Source: a virus
DNA length: 42,765 nucleotides
Reading direction: 5' to 3' (one strand)
Virus record (IMG/VR): IMGVR_UViG_3300043543_000738
Span: 1 to 42,765 of that record
A model generated the notes under the pieces. That model was not told the DNA's origin. It saw only the letters and a list, made by a program, of their open reading frames with translations, and did not search any database. Each line of letters opens with the position of its first letter. The first letter of the stretch is position 1. The position numbers and the translations under genes were made by a program. Positions 26,162 through 33,971 of the stretch are shown in pieces.

Positions 26162-29100
26162 CGCGTGAGCCACTTCCTTCCTCGCTCGCCCAGCCAGCGT
26201 TCACGATCCCGGTCATCCTCGGGCACGGGACGGGGCCGGTTCGCGGCCAGGATCCGGTCGGCTTCGTTGTCGAGCGAGAGGCCCATCGACACGAGGGCGC
26301 GCAACGCCGCGTAGGCATAGACGCGCGCGTCGAGCGCCTCCTGCCGGACGCCCGGTTTCGGCCGCCACTCGCGCTTGGGCTGGCCCTTTGCATACGTGGT
26401 CACCAGGACCTCGCCCAAGAGCTGCTCGAAGTAGCCTTCTTCGCGGTCGGCTGGAAAGTGCGAGTAACCCGGCGTGCCCGGAGTCGGGTTCTTGAGCCGC
26501 CCGTAGATCGTTTCCTTCGCCGTATCGGTGCCGACGATCCACGGCTTCTCGCCGCGGATGTTCTTCGCCGTCGGCTTGCGCTGCCAGACAGGCAGCGGGC
26601 CACCCTTGCCCTTCACGGCGAAGATGCGCCGGTGATACCGGGTCCGGCAGAATTCATACACCGCTTGGGACTCGTAGCCCGCGTCGATCGCGCATGCCGC
26701 AACTGGCAGCGAGATCCCCGTTTCGTGCGGCCAGCGGCGCTCGAGGTACGTATCGAGTTCCTGCCAGACCAGTGCGCCCGACGGATCACCCGGCAACACG
26801 CGGTACTCGATCGACCACGATTCCTCGCCTCGCCCCCAACCCACGAGTTCCAGCTCGAGCCGGTCCTTCTGCACGTCGACGCCCGCAGTCAGCACGACCG
26901 CGCCGTACGGCACTGCCGCCCGGTAGTGCTCGCGCCGCGCCATGACCGTCGCCTGGTCGACCGCGGTTTCCGCGGCATCGTCCCAAGGCTCGGCGAGCAC
27001 CGTGTTCACAAACTCGCGCAGTGTCTCGATCGACTTCTTGTCGGCCAAGAACTTTTTCGCCAGCGCGCCCCACTTTCGCCACGGCGAATAGAGACCGTTG
27101 ATCCAGAATCCGGCGATGTCGGCCACCTCGGGCCGCGCGGCGCGCCACTCGCCGGCCTTGAGCATCTGGTGCTTCTGCCAGTCGGCGATCAGCTTCGAGC
27201 AGTGCTCGCAGCGGTAGGCCGCCTTCTCCGGCGCATCCTTCGGCCAGACGAGGTTGCCCCACGCGAGCACCTGGTAGGCCCCGCAGTGCGGGCACGGCAC
27301 CCAGAAGCTCTGCTGGTTCGAGTTGAGCCAGGCTTGCTCGATGCGCGAGGCGCCTTTCGTCGTCGGCGTCGAACAGAGCACGATCTTCCGGTTCCAGAAG
27401 TTCGCCGTGCGCGTGATGGCCAGGTTCACGGGATCGCCTTCGCTGCCCGCGCTCGCCGGATAGCGGTCCACCTCATCGAGAAGGCAGTAGCGGATCGAGC
27501 GCATCGCGAGGCCCGCCGGCGAGTTCGCCGCCGCGAGCGTAATCGAGCCGCCCAAAAACTTCTTGTGCAGGATCGTGTTGTTCGAATCCCGCGAGCGTGC
27601 ATCGGCCACCTTGCCGCGCAGGCACGGCGTGTCTCGCAGCATCGGGGCCAAACGGTCCTTCGAGAATGCTTCGGCATCCACCTCGCGCGGTTCCACCAGA
27701 AGCACCGGCCCCGGATCGAGCTCGATGATGTAGCCGAGGAAGTTCTCGAGCAGTGAACTGTTGTGCGTGGGGATCATCCCCTTGCCAGCCAAGAACAGCC
27801 GTGATGGCGAATCCACGGCAACGCAACGGACTGGCATCGAATCGACTGATTCAATTGCGATGATGCTCCTGCGCCGACTCTCAGAGGGCCGGGACTCGCG
27901 TGAATCAGCCGTGCGCAGCCTGTTCAGCTTTCGTTCCAGCCGAAATGGGCGGTCCTCGCGGTACGCGGTGAAAGTAATTCGGAACTTCGGTCCACAGTCT
28001 TTACCGCGGAGGGTGGCGCGCGCCTCTCTGAAACTCGGCTTGAAGCCAAGCGACACCGCGAGTTCGTAAAACTCCTTCGCGAGCCGCTCGTTGGTGTTCG
28101 TAAACTCCACCGCCGAGCCTGACGAGGAAGCATACCCATCTGTGTCGAGAAGTCCCTGGAGGAGTGCCCGGCGCTGGCTCTCCGACGCCCGCAGATACGC
28201 AGATGGAATGTGCTTGTTGCCCAGCACACCCAGCCTTCGCAATTGGGCGGTCATCGTGTCGGACGCCTCCACAGTGTTCGTTCGCCCTGCAACGCGGGGA
28301 AATAGCCGCCCTTGGCCAAGGCGCTCTTGCCGGCGCCGCTTTGTGGCGAGGGCATGCATGACCTTGCATGGCCGACAGTAGCCGGGCCCCAGATTGTTGC
28401 CTTTCAGCCGATGGCCGCGCGGACATTCGCTACGCAGCGCGATTCGCCTTGGCCGGCCAATCTGTACGCTGGCGACGCCGGAGGATGTTGTCCGGATGAC
28501 CCGCGCCTCTGTCCCTGTTGCCGCCAGGAGTTGGTCCATCCCGTCGCTGAGCAGTCCAGTAATTTGGGCGTGGTGGGAGTTTCCATCGCCGAGCCACACA
28601 CCGAGTACATAAGGATCGATGGGGAGAACAACATCGGACAGGTTGAGCGGCCCTGCACAGGATATGCGGTAGCGGAACGTCTCGGCTCTATCCCGCTTGA
28701 GTGAGACCTCGCGCGACATCTCCTCGGTGGTTACTACACGGAACTGCCTTTGCCGCCGATCATGTGCCCACCATCGATGCTCTGCATCGGTTGTGATTTC
28801 GCTTCCGTCATCGAAGCGCACACGATAGCAGGGCAGCCCGTGTTTAACTTCGCTGGTGGCGAGGACGCGGCAGACGTTGCCACCCTCATCAAACAACCGG
28901 TCGCCAGGTTCGACATCTGAGATTGTCTTCCAACCATCTGGTGTCGGAAGAGGGGTATCGAGCGCCAGGCACTTCCCGCTCTGAGCAGCCCACATCATCA
29001 CGACCGTTTCGTAGGGGCTTGCTGGGCCCATGGCGTCCATGACCGCCCGCTGATACGGCGCGCGGTCGGTGCGCCACTCGCCCTTTTCCGAAGCCGACTC

Positions 29101-29202
29101 CGACGAAAGACGCCGGTTCTCATCGGCCCATTGCGACACCGTCAGGTCTGGCGGCGGCAACAGCACATCGGCCGCCAGGATCTGGATTTCGTCAACGCGC
29201 AT
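26158..29202 (-). CDS. Terminase large subunit (lambda gpA type) interrupted by an intein
   Basis: 1014 residues, of which 78-481 are an intein. Joined exteins would be 610 residues, a normal gpA length. The packaging ATPase P-loop is AAQSGK up to K77, then S482-S-L-L-E-N after splicing. YCLLDEVDRYP holds the Walker B acidic residues, a CPHCGAY...CEHC zinc-binding region follows, and AGVDVQKDRLELELVGWG marks the C-terminal nuclease. The enzyme cuts concatemeric phage DNA and pumps it into the head. Because the intein splits the P-loop, splicing should be needed for activity. ATG at 29202, overlapping the small-subunit gene by 11 bases. Confidence 0.93.
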   Translation of the reverse strand: MRVDEIQILAADVLLPPPDLTVSQWADENRRLSSESASEKGEWRTDRAPYQRAVMDAMGPASPYETVVMMWAAQSGKCLALDTPLPTPDGWKTISDVEPGDRLFDEGGNVCRVLATSEVKHGLPCYRVRFDDGSEITTDAEHRWWAHDRRQRQFRVVTTEEMSREVSLKRDRAETFRYRISCAGPLNLSDVVLPIDPYVLGVWLGDGNSHHAQITGLLSDGMDQLLAATGTEARVIRTTSSGVASVQIGRPRRIALRSECPRGHRLKGNNLGPGYCRPCKVMHALATKRRRQERLGQGRLFPRVAGRTNTVEASDTMTAQLRRLGVLGNKHIPSAYLRASESQRRALLQGLLDTDGYASSSGSAVEFTNTNERLAKEFYELAVSLGFKPSFREARATLRGKDCGPKFRITFTAYREDRPFRLERKLNRLRTADSRESRPSESRRRSIIAIESVDSMPVRCVAVDSPSRLFLAGKGMIPTHNSSLLENFLGYIIELDPGPVLLVEPREVDAEAFSKDRLAPMLRDTPCLRGKVADARSRDSNNTILHKKFLGGSITLAAANSPAGLAMRSIRYCLLDEVDRYPASAGSEGDPVNLAITRTANFWNRKIVLCSTPTTKGASRIEQAWLNSNQQSFWVPCPHCGAYQVLAWGNLVWPKDAPEKAAYRCEHCSKLIADWQKHQMLKAGEWRAARPEVADIAGFWINGLYSPWRKWGALAKKFLADKKSIETLREFVNTVLAEPWDDAAETAVDQATVMARREHYRAAVPYGAVVLTAGVDVQKDRLELELVGWGRGEESWSIEYRVLPGDPSGALVWQELDTYLERRWPHETGISLPVAACAIDAGYESQAVYEFCRTRYHRRIFAVKGKGGPLPVWQRKPTAKNIRGEKPWIVGTDTAKETIYGRLKNPTPGTPGYSHFPADREEGYFEQLLGEVLVTTYAKGQPKREWRPKPGVRQEALDARVYAYAALRALVSMGLSLDNEADRILAANRPRPVPEDDRDRERWLGERGRKWLTR
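27760..28971 (-). mobile_element. Intein with LAGLIDADG homing endonuclease in the terminase P-loop
   Basis: 404 residues. It begins Cys1 (CLALDTPLPTPDGW), has the block B T-x-x-H in TDAEHRW, and ends GMIPTHN, followed by Ser as the +1 residue, so all splicing residues are present. Two LAGLIDADG motifs lie at YVLGVWLGDG (121-130) and LLQGLLDTDG (270-279), so the homing nuclease looks intact. Between them is a zinc-finger-like segment with CPRGH (183-187) and YCRPC (198-202). The coding region looks less GC-rich than the exteins around it, as expected for an invading element. Confidence 0.93.
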
Positions 29203-29680
29203 GTTGGACGGCGCGGTGGGTATCGTTGAGCAGGACGCGCGCCTCGCGCATCAGCACGTCCCACACCTGGCGTTCATCGGTAAGGGGCGCGACCTCCGGC
29301 GCAACGCGGTTCGGCCAGGCCATCACGGTTTCCTTGATCACCACAAGAATCGCCTCGATCCGTTGGCGAAACAGATCGGTCTCCATCAGCTTGCCCATCC
29401 GCTGGTCGTACTCCATCTTGCGCAGCCGGGCCTTGAAGACCATGTCGGCGGTCTTGGCCTGCGCAAACGTCGTCCCTGTGGGAGCGGTCTCAATCGGAGC
29501 GGCTGCCACGCGTTCCGAGATCGGCTCGGGCCGATCGTCGAGCACAGCGTCCGAGGCCGGCGCGTCCACCTTGCCGGCCCGCATCACGAGCACGCCAGCT
29601 TTGGCGAGGCGGCTGATGTACTGGCGGCTCTTGCCACGGTGCCGCGCGTACTCGGCCTGGGTCATCAATCGGTCCGACAT
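29192..29680 (-). CDS. Terminase small subunit-like DNA-binding protein
   Basis: 162 residues. The first 40 residues are a helix-turn-helix (QAEYARHRGKSRQYISRLAKAG), like the DNA-binding domain of lambda Nu1. The middle has a charged helix (KARLRKMEYDQRMGKLMETDLF) likely for oligomerisation. The small subunit recognises the phage packaging site. It lies directly before, and overlaps by 11 bases, the large subunit. The nearest upstream gene is on the other strand, so a promoter must lie in the 90 bases to the right; no clear consensus was seen there. Confidence 0.8.
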   Translation of the reverse strand: MSDRLMTQAEYARHRGKSRQYISRLAKAGVLVMRAGKVDAPASDAVLDDRPEPISERVAAAPIETAPTGTTFAQAKTADMVFKARLRKMEYDQRMGKLMETDLFRQRIEAILVVIKETVMAWPNRVAPEVAPLTDERQVWDVLMREARVLLNDTHRAVQHAR

Positions 29681-29770
29681 CTCCGGCCCTATATGTTTGA
29701 AACGTCGCGAGATTCAGTTGTTCGATTCTGCTGGATTGTCCGGCGCCCCCGAGCGATGAATGGAGTCGCA

Positions 29771-30022
29771 ATGAGGAACACCAAAGCGCAATCGACCACG
29801 CAACGAACCGCCGCTCACCAGTACGCCGCGCGGTACGCCGAAGCCCAGGATCTGCTCAAGCGCATCGCTGCGCGCCTGGCGGAGCACCAGAAGCAGCAGG
29901 CCGCCGCGCCCGCCGATTGGGGCTACGCGGGCGACCTCGGCCGCATCACCGAACAACTCGCCTACGTGCTGGCCGACCTGGGCGACCGCGGCGCGGTCGA
30001 CGCCAAAGGCCTCGAGTACTGA
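29771..30022 (+). CDS. Small unknown phage protein, first of a plus-strand group
   Basis: 83 residues from the ATG at 29771, with GGAG nine bases before it; an in-frame ATG at 29756 is an alternative. The protein is helical, with AARYAEAQDLLKRIAARLAEHQ and DLGRITEQLAYVLADLGD. No family recognised. It opens a run of four small plus-strand genes, divergent from the terminase, spaced only 5 to 18 bases apart. Confidence 0.65.
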   Translation: MRNTKAQSTTQRTAAHQYAARYAEAQDLLKRIAARLAEHQKQQAAAPADWGYAGDLGRITEQLAYVLADLGDRGAVDAKGLEY

Positions 30023-30040
30023 AGCACCAGGAGACGAACC

Positions 30041-30229
30041 ATGACCGCGACACCCTATATCGAATGCTCGCTCTGCGATGAGGCCAAGCCGATCCACCGC
30101 GAGCTCGTGTTGACCAACCGCGAGGGGCTGCTCCTCGACCAGGTCCGTTTCTGCCGCGACTGCTGGAACGACATCCGGCAGTCGGTCGAGGACGCCAGCG
30201 GCCTCATTGACCGCCGCCAGGAGGACTGA
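30041..30229 (+). CDS. Small zinc-ribbon-like protein
   Basis: 62 residues with two Cys pairs, CSLC at 9-12 and CRDC at 38-41, the spacing of a zinc ribbon. The rest is acidic. AGGAGACGAACC before the ATG is a good ribosome site. Second gene of the plus-strand group. Small proteins of this type often bind DNA, RNA or a protein partner; no specific role can be read. Confidence 0.75.
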   Translation: MTATPYIECSLCDEAKPIHRELVLTNREGLLLDQVRFCRDCWNDIRQSVEDASGLIDRRQED

Positions 30230-30233
30230 CGCC

Positions 30234-30467
30234 ATGGCCATGACGCGCGAAGAACTGATCGCCTGGGCCACGCGGAACGGCTGGAAGCTCGACCGCTGGG
30301 GCCACCTCAAGAAGGAGTTCCCCAACGGCACGCACCGCTTGAAACTCAGCCGCATTGCCGCACGACACGAGCTCTCGACCCCATTCGGATGGGCGAGAGT
30401 CTCGAGCGGCTACTACAAGAACTTGCACCTCACCGCCGACGATCAACTCGCCGGCATGACCCGATAG
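30234..30467 (+). CDS. Small unknown phage protein
   Basis: 77 residues from the ATG at 30234, four bases after the previous stop, preceded by CCAGGAGGACTGACGCC. REELIAWATRNGWKLDRWGHL at the start is faintly like HicA-type double-stranded-RNA-binding folds, but no catalytic His is clearly placed and no HicB partner is present, so no function is claimed. YYKNLHLTADDQLAGM is near the end. Confidence 0.7.
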   Translation: MAMTREELIAWATRNGWKLDRWGHLKKEFPNGTHRLKLSRIAARHELSTPFGWARVSSGYYKNLHLTADDQLAGMTR

Positions 30468-30481
30468 AAAGGACACCCAAC

Positions 30482-31036
30482 ATGACGACGTTTGCCATCG
30501 ACAACGACAACACGATCACCGCCTACCTGGCTGGTGACGCTGTCCCCGAAGACCACGCGCGATTCTCGAGCGAGAAGGAACTCGCCAAGCTCGCCGCCGA
30601 CTGGCCCGCCGACCGTCTGGTCGAGATCTGGAACAGCTTCGCCGGCGTACCGCCCTTCGGCGACCTGAAGCCGGTGAAGAAGTTCACCGACCGCAAGACC
30701 GCCGTCGCGCGGATCTGGAAGGCGGTCCAGGCCCTGACGCCCACCGCCGCTCCCCAGGCGGCGGCTGTCGCGCCGAGGAAGACCAAGGCGGCCATGGAGG
30801 CCACGCTCGGCGACTCGACGAAATCCGCGCGCGAAGGCAGCAAGAAGGCCATCGTCCTCGAACTCCTGCGCCGCCCCGAAGGCGCCACATTGCAGGAGAT
30901 CATGTCCGTAACCGGCTGGATGGCGCATTCGGTGCGCGGCTTCATCTCCGGCGCGCTCAGCAAGAAGATGGGCCTCACGGTCGAATCTCTCAAGACCGCT
31001 GAGGGCGCCCGGGCGTACCGCATCAAACCTCAATAA
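30482..31036 (+). CDS. DUF3489 protein with C-terminal winged-helix-like domain
   Basis: 184 residues. The N-terminal part (ELAKLAADWPADRLVEIWNS, then FTDRKTAVARIWKAVQ) and the C-terminal part (LLRRPEGATLQEIMSVTGW, AHSVRGFISGALSKKMG) are characteristic of DUF3489. The C terminus reads as a winged helix, so it may bind DNA; the family has no established role that I know. AAAGGACACCCAAC precedes the ATG. It is the last gene of the plus-strand group and is followed by the hairpin at 31056. Confidence 0.9.
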   Translation: MTTFAIDNDNTITAYLAGDAVPEDHARFSSEKELAKLAADWPADRLVEIWNSFAGVPPFGDLKPVKKFTDRKTAVARIWKAVQALTPTAAPQAAAVAPRKTKAAMEATLGDSTKSAREGSKKAIVLELLRRPEGATLQEIMSVTGWMAHSVRGFISGALSKKMGLTVESLKTAEGARAYRIKPQ

Positions 31037-31055
31037 CATCAGCGCCGCACCCTCC

Positions 31056-31080
31056 GCCGCCAGCCTCAGTCGCTGGCGGC
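31056..31080 (+). terminator. Hairpin terminator after the DUF3489 gene
   Basis: GCCGCCAGC (31056-31064) and GCTGGCGGC (31072-31080) form a perfect nine-base stem with a seven-base loop, followed on the plus strand by TTCTCTCTTCT. The loop contains the stop codon of the convergent membrane-protein gene on the minus strand, so the hairpin is shared by the 3' ends of both genes. Confidence 0.65.
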
Positions 31081-31320
31081 TTCTCTCTTCTGCCGTACGA
31101 TCCCCTCGATCCTCTCCTCCAGCAGCGCATTGTGCAACTCGCATTCTGCCCGCCGGATGTACAGACCGTTCAGGCGCAAAATGATCCGGCTCTCGAGTTC
31201 GGCCAGTTCCTTCCGCACCTCGGCCAGCAGCGCCCGGTTCTGGAGACTGACGTAGGTAGCGATGAGCCCCGAGGCCAATCCCACTGCCGGGATCAGGATC
31301 TGAAGAATTTGCTTTTCCAT
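31066..31320 (-). CDS. Small membrane-anchored coiled-coil protein
   Basis: 84 residues. ILIPAVGLASGLIATYVSL (about 8-26) is one membrane segment. The remainder is a charged coiled coil (LLAEVRKELAELESRIILR, then ALLEERIEGIVRQKREA). Size and layout are like small phage lysis accessory proteins such as spanin inner-membrane subunits or XhlA-like proteins, but no lysin gene is adjacent, so this is only a possibility. GGAGAGCCTCC precedes the ATG. It ends in the shared hairpin. Confidence 0.7.
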   Translation of the reverse strand: MEKQILQILIPAVGLASGLIATYVSLQNRALLAEVRKELAELESRIILRLNGLYIRRAECELHNALLEERIEGIVRQKREAASD

Positions 31321-31477
31321 GGAGGCTCTCCAAGATTCGAAGCTCGGCGGACCAGTCCCTCAACGCCAGGAGGAGGCCTTCGATGTCCGGGTGACCCGCG
31401 CGAAGAAGCGCCTCGACGGAGTCGATCTCACGACGGCACCGCGCGATCTCGCCGCCCAGATCATCTGCGTGTTTCAT
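31321..31477 (-). other. Possible small gene remnant between the nuclease and membrane-protein genes
   Basis: An ATG at 31477 starts two bases after the nuclease stop and opens MKHADDLGGEIARCRREIDS, followed by a leucine-rich helix up to about 31320. This part looks like a real helical phage protein. Beyond it the frame stays open to 30443 but runs over the membrane-protein gene and antisense to DUF3489, where it looks non-coding. A lost stop or frameshift is possible; otherwise this stretch is untranslated. Confidence 0.3.
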
Positions 31478-31478
31478 T

Positions 31479-32006
31479 TCAGGCGATCTCAAATAGTCGC
31501 GCCTGATCATGAACGACTGGCAAACGGACAGGTGCGGGACTCAGTGTTGGCCGCTTTCCGGTAATGGCCGCGAGTGCGCCTTCAATCGGAAACTGATCGA
31601 TCGTGTGTGTGCGCTCCGCACGGGCGGAGATCCGGTGTCCCGGCGGGCGCAGATGAACCGTTTGCAGCCCCTGGAACGGCAGATACGCAACGATGCGGAT
31701 GTCCATCGCGACCAGCGCCACGATGTCGAATTCATCGTCTGCGTATCGCCGCCGGCCGCCCTTACCAGCCCTTCGCACGTTGTACAGATACCCCGTGCCG
31801 ACAGCGCCTCGCTGCGGTATCTTCTTCGGCTCGCGGCTCGCCTTCACCTGAACGCGATACAGCGTTCTCTCGTGATCGATGACAACGTCGTAAGGGAGCC
31901 CCTGCTCCGTGAGGTAGGCCCGGTAGCCGGACAGAATCAGATCCGCGACTACCAGGTGTTCAGCAGCCTTGCCGATCTCAAGATCGGACAAGTGGTCCGT
32001 GTTCAC
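31479..32006 (-). CDS. PD-(D/E)XK family nuclease
   Basis: 175 residues. The nuclease core is clear: E16 in GKAAEHLVVADLILSGY, D40 in GLPYDVVIDH and Q53-V-K55 in LYRVQVKAS. This arrangement (E, D, QxK) is seen in PDDEXK_5-like nucleases and relatives of archaeal resolvases and restriction enzymes. A basic loop, RRAGKGGRRRYADDEFDIVALV, follows. Its ATG overlaps the stop of the ParB-methyltransferase gene by ATGA, so the two are probably made together. That pairing suggests a modification-linked nuclease or a recombination enzyme; sequence alone cannot decide. Confidence 0.82.
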   Translation of the reverse strand: MNTDHLSDLEIGKAAEHLVVADLILSGYRAYLTEQGLPYDVVIDHERTLYRVQVKASREPKKIPQRGAVGTGYLYNVRRAGKGGRRRYADDEFDIVALVAMDIRIVAYLPFQGLQTVHLRPPGHRISARAERTHTIDQFPIEGALAAITGKRPTLSPAPVRLPVVHDQARLFEIA

Positions 32007-33262
32007 GAAGCGCCGCCTTTTCTGGCTCTTGAAACTTGCTCCAATGTCTGCCCGTCCGCCTCCAGAGTCGGCTGTTTGCCGCAGAATTCGTGGTAGCGCC
32101 GGATGATCACATCACAGTAAAGCGGGTCAAGCTCAATCAGCCGCCCTTTCCGTCCCGTTTTCTCGCACGCAATCAGCGTCGAGCCTGACCCGGCGAAGGG
32201 GTCAAGCACCGTGTCCCGGCTCTTACTGCTGTTTCGAATGGCGCGCTCGATCAGTTCCACCGGCTTCATCGTCGGATGGAGGTCGTTCACGTGCGGCTTC
32301 TTGATGAACCACACGTCGCCCTGGTCGCGGGCGCCGCACCAGTGGTGGTCCGTCCCTTCCTTCCAGCCGTAGAGGATCGGCTCGTACTGCCGCTGGTAGT
32401 CGGATCGGCCCATGGTAAATGTGTTCTTGGCCCAGATGAGGAACGTCGACCAGTGGCCGCCTGCCTCGGTGAACGCCTTGTACAGCGTGTGCAACTCCGA
32501 GGACGACATGCAGATGTAGACAGCGCCCTTCGTCACTGCCAGGATGTTCGCGCAGGCGTCGCGCAGGAAGGGTTCGAACCCGGGTCCCAGGTTATCGTTG
32601 GCGATCCGGCGATGCTTTTTTCGGAGCTTGTCCTTCATCGTCTGGCCGTAGTTGACGTTGTAGGGCAAGTCCGACCAAGTCATGTCAGCCAGGCTGTCCG
32701 CCAGTACCTTCTCCACAGCATCTATCTGCGTCGCGTCGCCGCACAGCAGGCGATGATCGCCAAGCAGCCACACATCGCCCGGCAGGGTCACTGCCGTCTC
32801 CTGTGCCACCGGGACGGCGTCCTCGTCGGTCAGTCCCGCGGACTCGCCCTCCGGCTCCGCAAGCAGCGCCTCGATCTCCGCGTCTTCAAAGCCCAGCAGG
32901 TCGAGGTTGAACTCGTCCTCGCGAAGCGCCTCCAGTTCGACGCGCAGCATTTCCTCATCCCACCCCGCGTTCTGGGCAAGCCGGTTGTCGGCAATCACCA
33001 GCGCGCGGCGCTGCGCCTCAGTCAAGTGATCGAGCACGATCACCGGCGCCTCAGCCATGCCAAGCTTGCGCGCCGCCATCACGCGCGCATGGCCCGCGAT
33101 GATCACGCCGTCGGCTCCGACAAGGACCGGATTTACGAACCCGAACTCAGCGATCGACGCTGCGATCTGCGCGACCTGCTCCTCGGTGTGGGTGCGGGGA
33201 TTCCTTGCGTATGGAATCAGCCGTTCGAGGGGCCAGCGCTCGATGTGGAGGTCGGGCTTCAC
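32003..33262 (-). CDS. DNA methyltransferase with N-terminal ParB-like domain (first copy)
   Basis: 419 residues from the GTG at 33262, which overlaps the previous stop as GTGA; the longer open frame upstream looks non-coding. Residues 5-95 are a ParB/sulfiredoxin-like domain (NPRTHTEEQVAQIAASI, IIAGHARVMAARKLG). The methylase has the amino-methylating motif DLPY at 198-201 (usually DPPY, so an L variant) and FAGSGS at 356-361 near the C terminus, the motif order of the beta class (N6-adenine or N4-cytosine). Such fusions are common in phages and probably protect the phage genome from host restriction. It is coupled to the nuclease gene downstream. Confidence 0.92.
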   Translation of the reverse strand: MKPDLHIERWPLERLIPYARNPRTHTEEQVAQIAASIAEFGFVNPVLVGADGVIIAGHARVMAARKLGMAEAPVIVLDHLTEAQRRALVIADNRLAQNAGWDEEMLRVELEALREDEFNLDLLGFEDAEIEALLAEPEGESAGLTDEDAVPVAQETAVTLPGDVWLLGDHRLLCGDATQIDAVEKVLADSLADMTWSDLPYNVNYGQTMKDKLRKKHRRIANDNLGPGFEPFLRDACANILAVTKGAVYICMSSSELHTLYKAFTEAGGHWSTFLIWAKNTFTMGRSDYQRQYEPILYGWKEGTDHHWCGARDQGDVWFIKKPHVNDLHPTMKPVELIERAIRNSSKSRDTVLDPFAGSGSTLIACEKTGRKGRLIELDPLYCDVIIRRYHEFCGKQPTLEADGQTLEQVSRARKGGAS

Positions 33263-33528
33263 TTCTTGATGTAGGGCGCTTGCGCTGGAGTGCCGTCGGG
33301 ATTGGCAAAGTGGGCGAGCACGGCTGCCACGCCCTGCACGACAGACAGCCCGACCATGGCCCAGAACTTGCCGCGCTCCGGTAGCAGGTCGATCGAGGCA
33401 TTCAACCCCTGCGCCACGAGTGCGAGCATCTGAATGGCAACGTTGACCGAGAACTTCATCTTCGTTAGCTCCTGGAATTGGTGGATGAGCGGCCGCAGCC
33501 GCCACCAGATCCGCAGTTCGCGAATCAT
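33259..33528 (-). CDS. Small membrane protein, holin-like
   Basis: 89 residues. A basic N terminus (RELRIWWRLRP) is followed by two hydrophobic stretches: VNVAIQMLALVAQGLN and FWAMVGLSVVQGVAAVLAHFA. Length, two segments and a charged start match small phage holins, which open the inner membrane at lysis, but no endolysin gene is next to it. The start may instead be the internal ATG at MKFSVN. The stop overlaps the methyltransferase GTG. Confidence 0.6.
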   Translation of the reverse strand: MIRELRIWWRLRPLIHQFQELTKMKFSVNVAIQMLALVAQGLNASIDLLPERGKFWAMVGLSVVQGVAAVLAHFANPDGTPAQAPYIKK

Positions 33529-33532
33529 CGGA

Positions 33533-33889
33533 TTACTGCGCCCAGTACGGAATGGGAACCCAGTAGGCCACGATCAGGCCCTCGCCGGCGACGTTCGCGT
33601 CGATCCAGTAATCGGCGGGCCGGAGGCCGTTGGGCGATTCAAGAACCAGGTCGTCCGCAACGCCGCCACCCACGCCCGTGGGCCAGAACTCTTTGATCAC
33701 TCCCGCGCCGGTCGCCTTGTTCATCCCCGCCACGCCGAGAAACACCCGGCCCGTCTCGCCGATCAGCGTGGCGAACCGCAGGCGGACCGCGCGCAAGGTC
33801 TCATCTGCAGTCAGCCGCACCGGTGTGCCCGGCGCGACCACGGCGATCTTGCCGAACGACCGTGCTTCCAGTGCAAAGCGGTCAGCCAC
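33533..33889 (-). CDS. Unknown phage protein
   Basis: 118 residues, GTG start at 33889 with AGGTGAAC in front. The sequence is beta-rich (FGKIAVVAPGTPVRLTA, VFLGVAGMNK) and ends with LIVAYWVPIPYWAQ. It has no clear motif but looks like a small virion or fibre-associated domain. It lies between the holin-like gene and the terminator at 33909. Confidence 0.6.
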   Translation of the reverse strand: MADRFALEARSFGKIAVVAPGTPVRLTADETLRAVRLRFATLIGETGRVFLGVAGMNKATGAGVIKEFWPTGVGGGVADDLVLESPNGLRPADYWIDANVAGEGLIVAYWVPIPYWAQ

Positions 33890-33908
33890 GAAAGTTCACC
33901 TGTGTGTG

Positions 33909-33947
33909 AAAAAGAGGGCGGCCCTGCGGAGGGGTGCGGGACCGCCC
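33909..33947 (-). terminator. Rho-independent terminator
   Basis: On the minus strand the arms 33947-33939 and 33924-33916 form a nine-pair GC-rich stem (one G-U pair, loop of 14), followed by TCTTTTT. It lies after the 33972-34409 gene and before the GTG at 33889, so it could end or attenuate the transcript coming from the methylase block. Confidence 0.75.
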
Positions 33948-33971
33948 GTTCATGCGCCTGGAGGAGAAAGA

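Noticed and set aside
26134-27756. Plus-strand open frame of 540 codons opposite the terminase
   Set aside because: Arginine and histidine-rich antisense shadow with no ribosome site or motif.
30234-30467. HicA-type toxin
   Set aside because: Only the first 20 residues are faintly similar, the catalytic His context is absent and there is no HicB antitoxin gene nearby.
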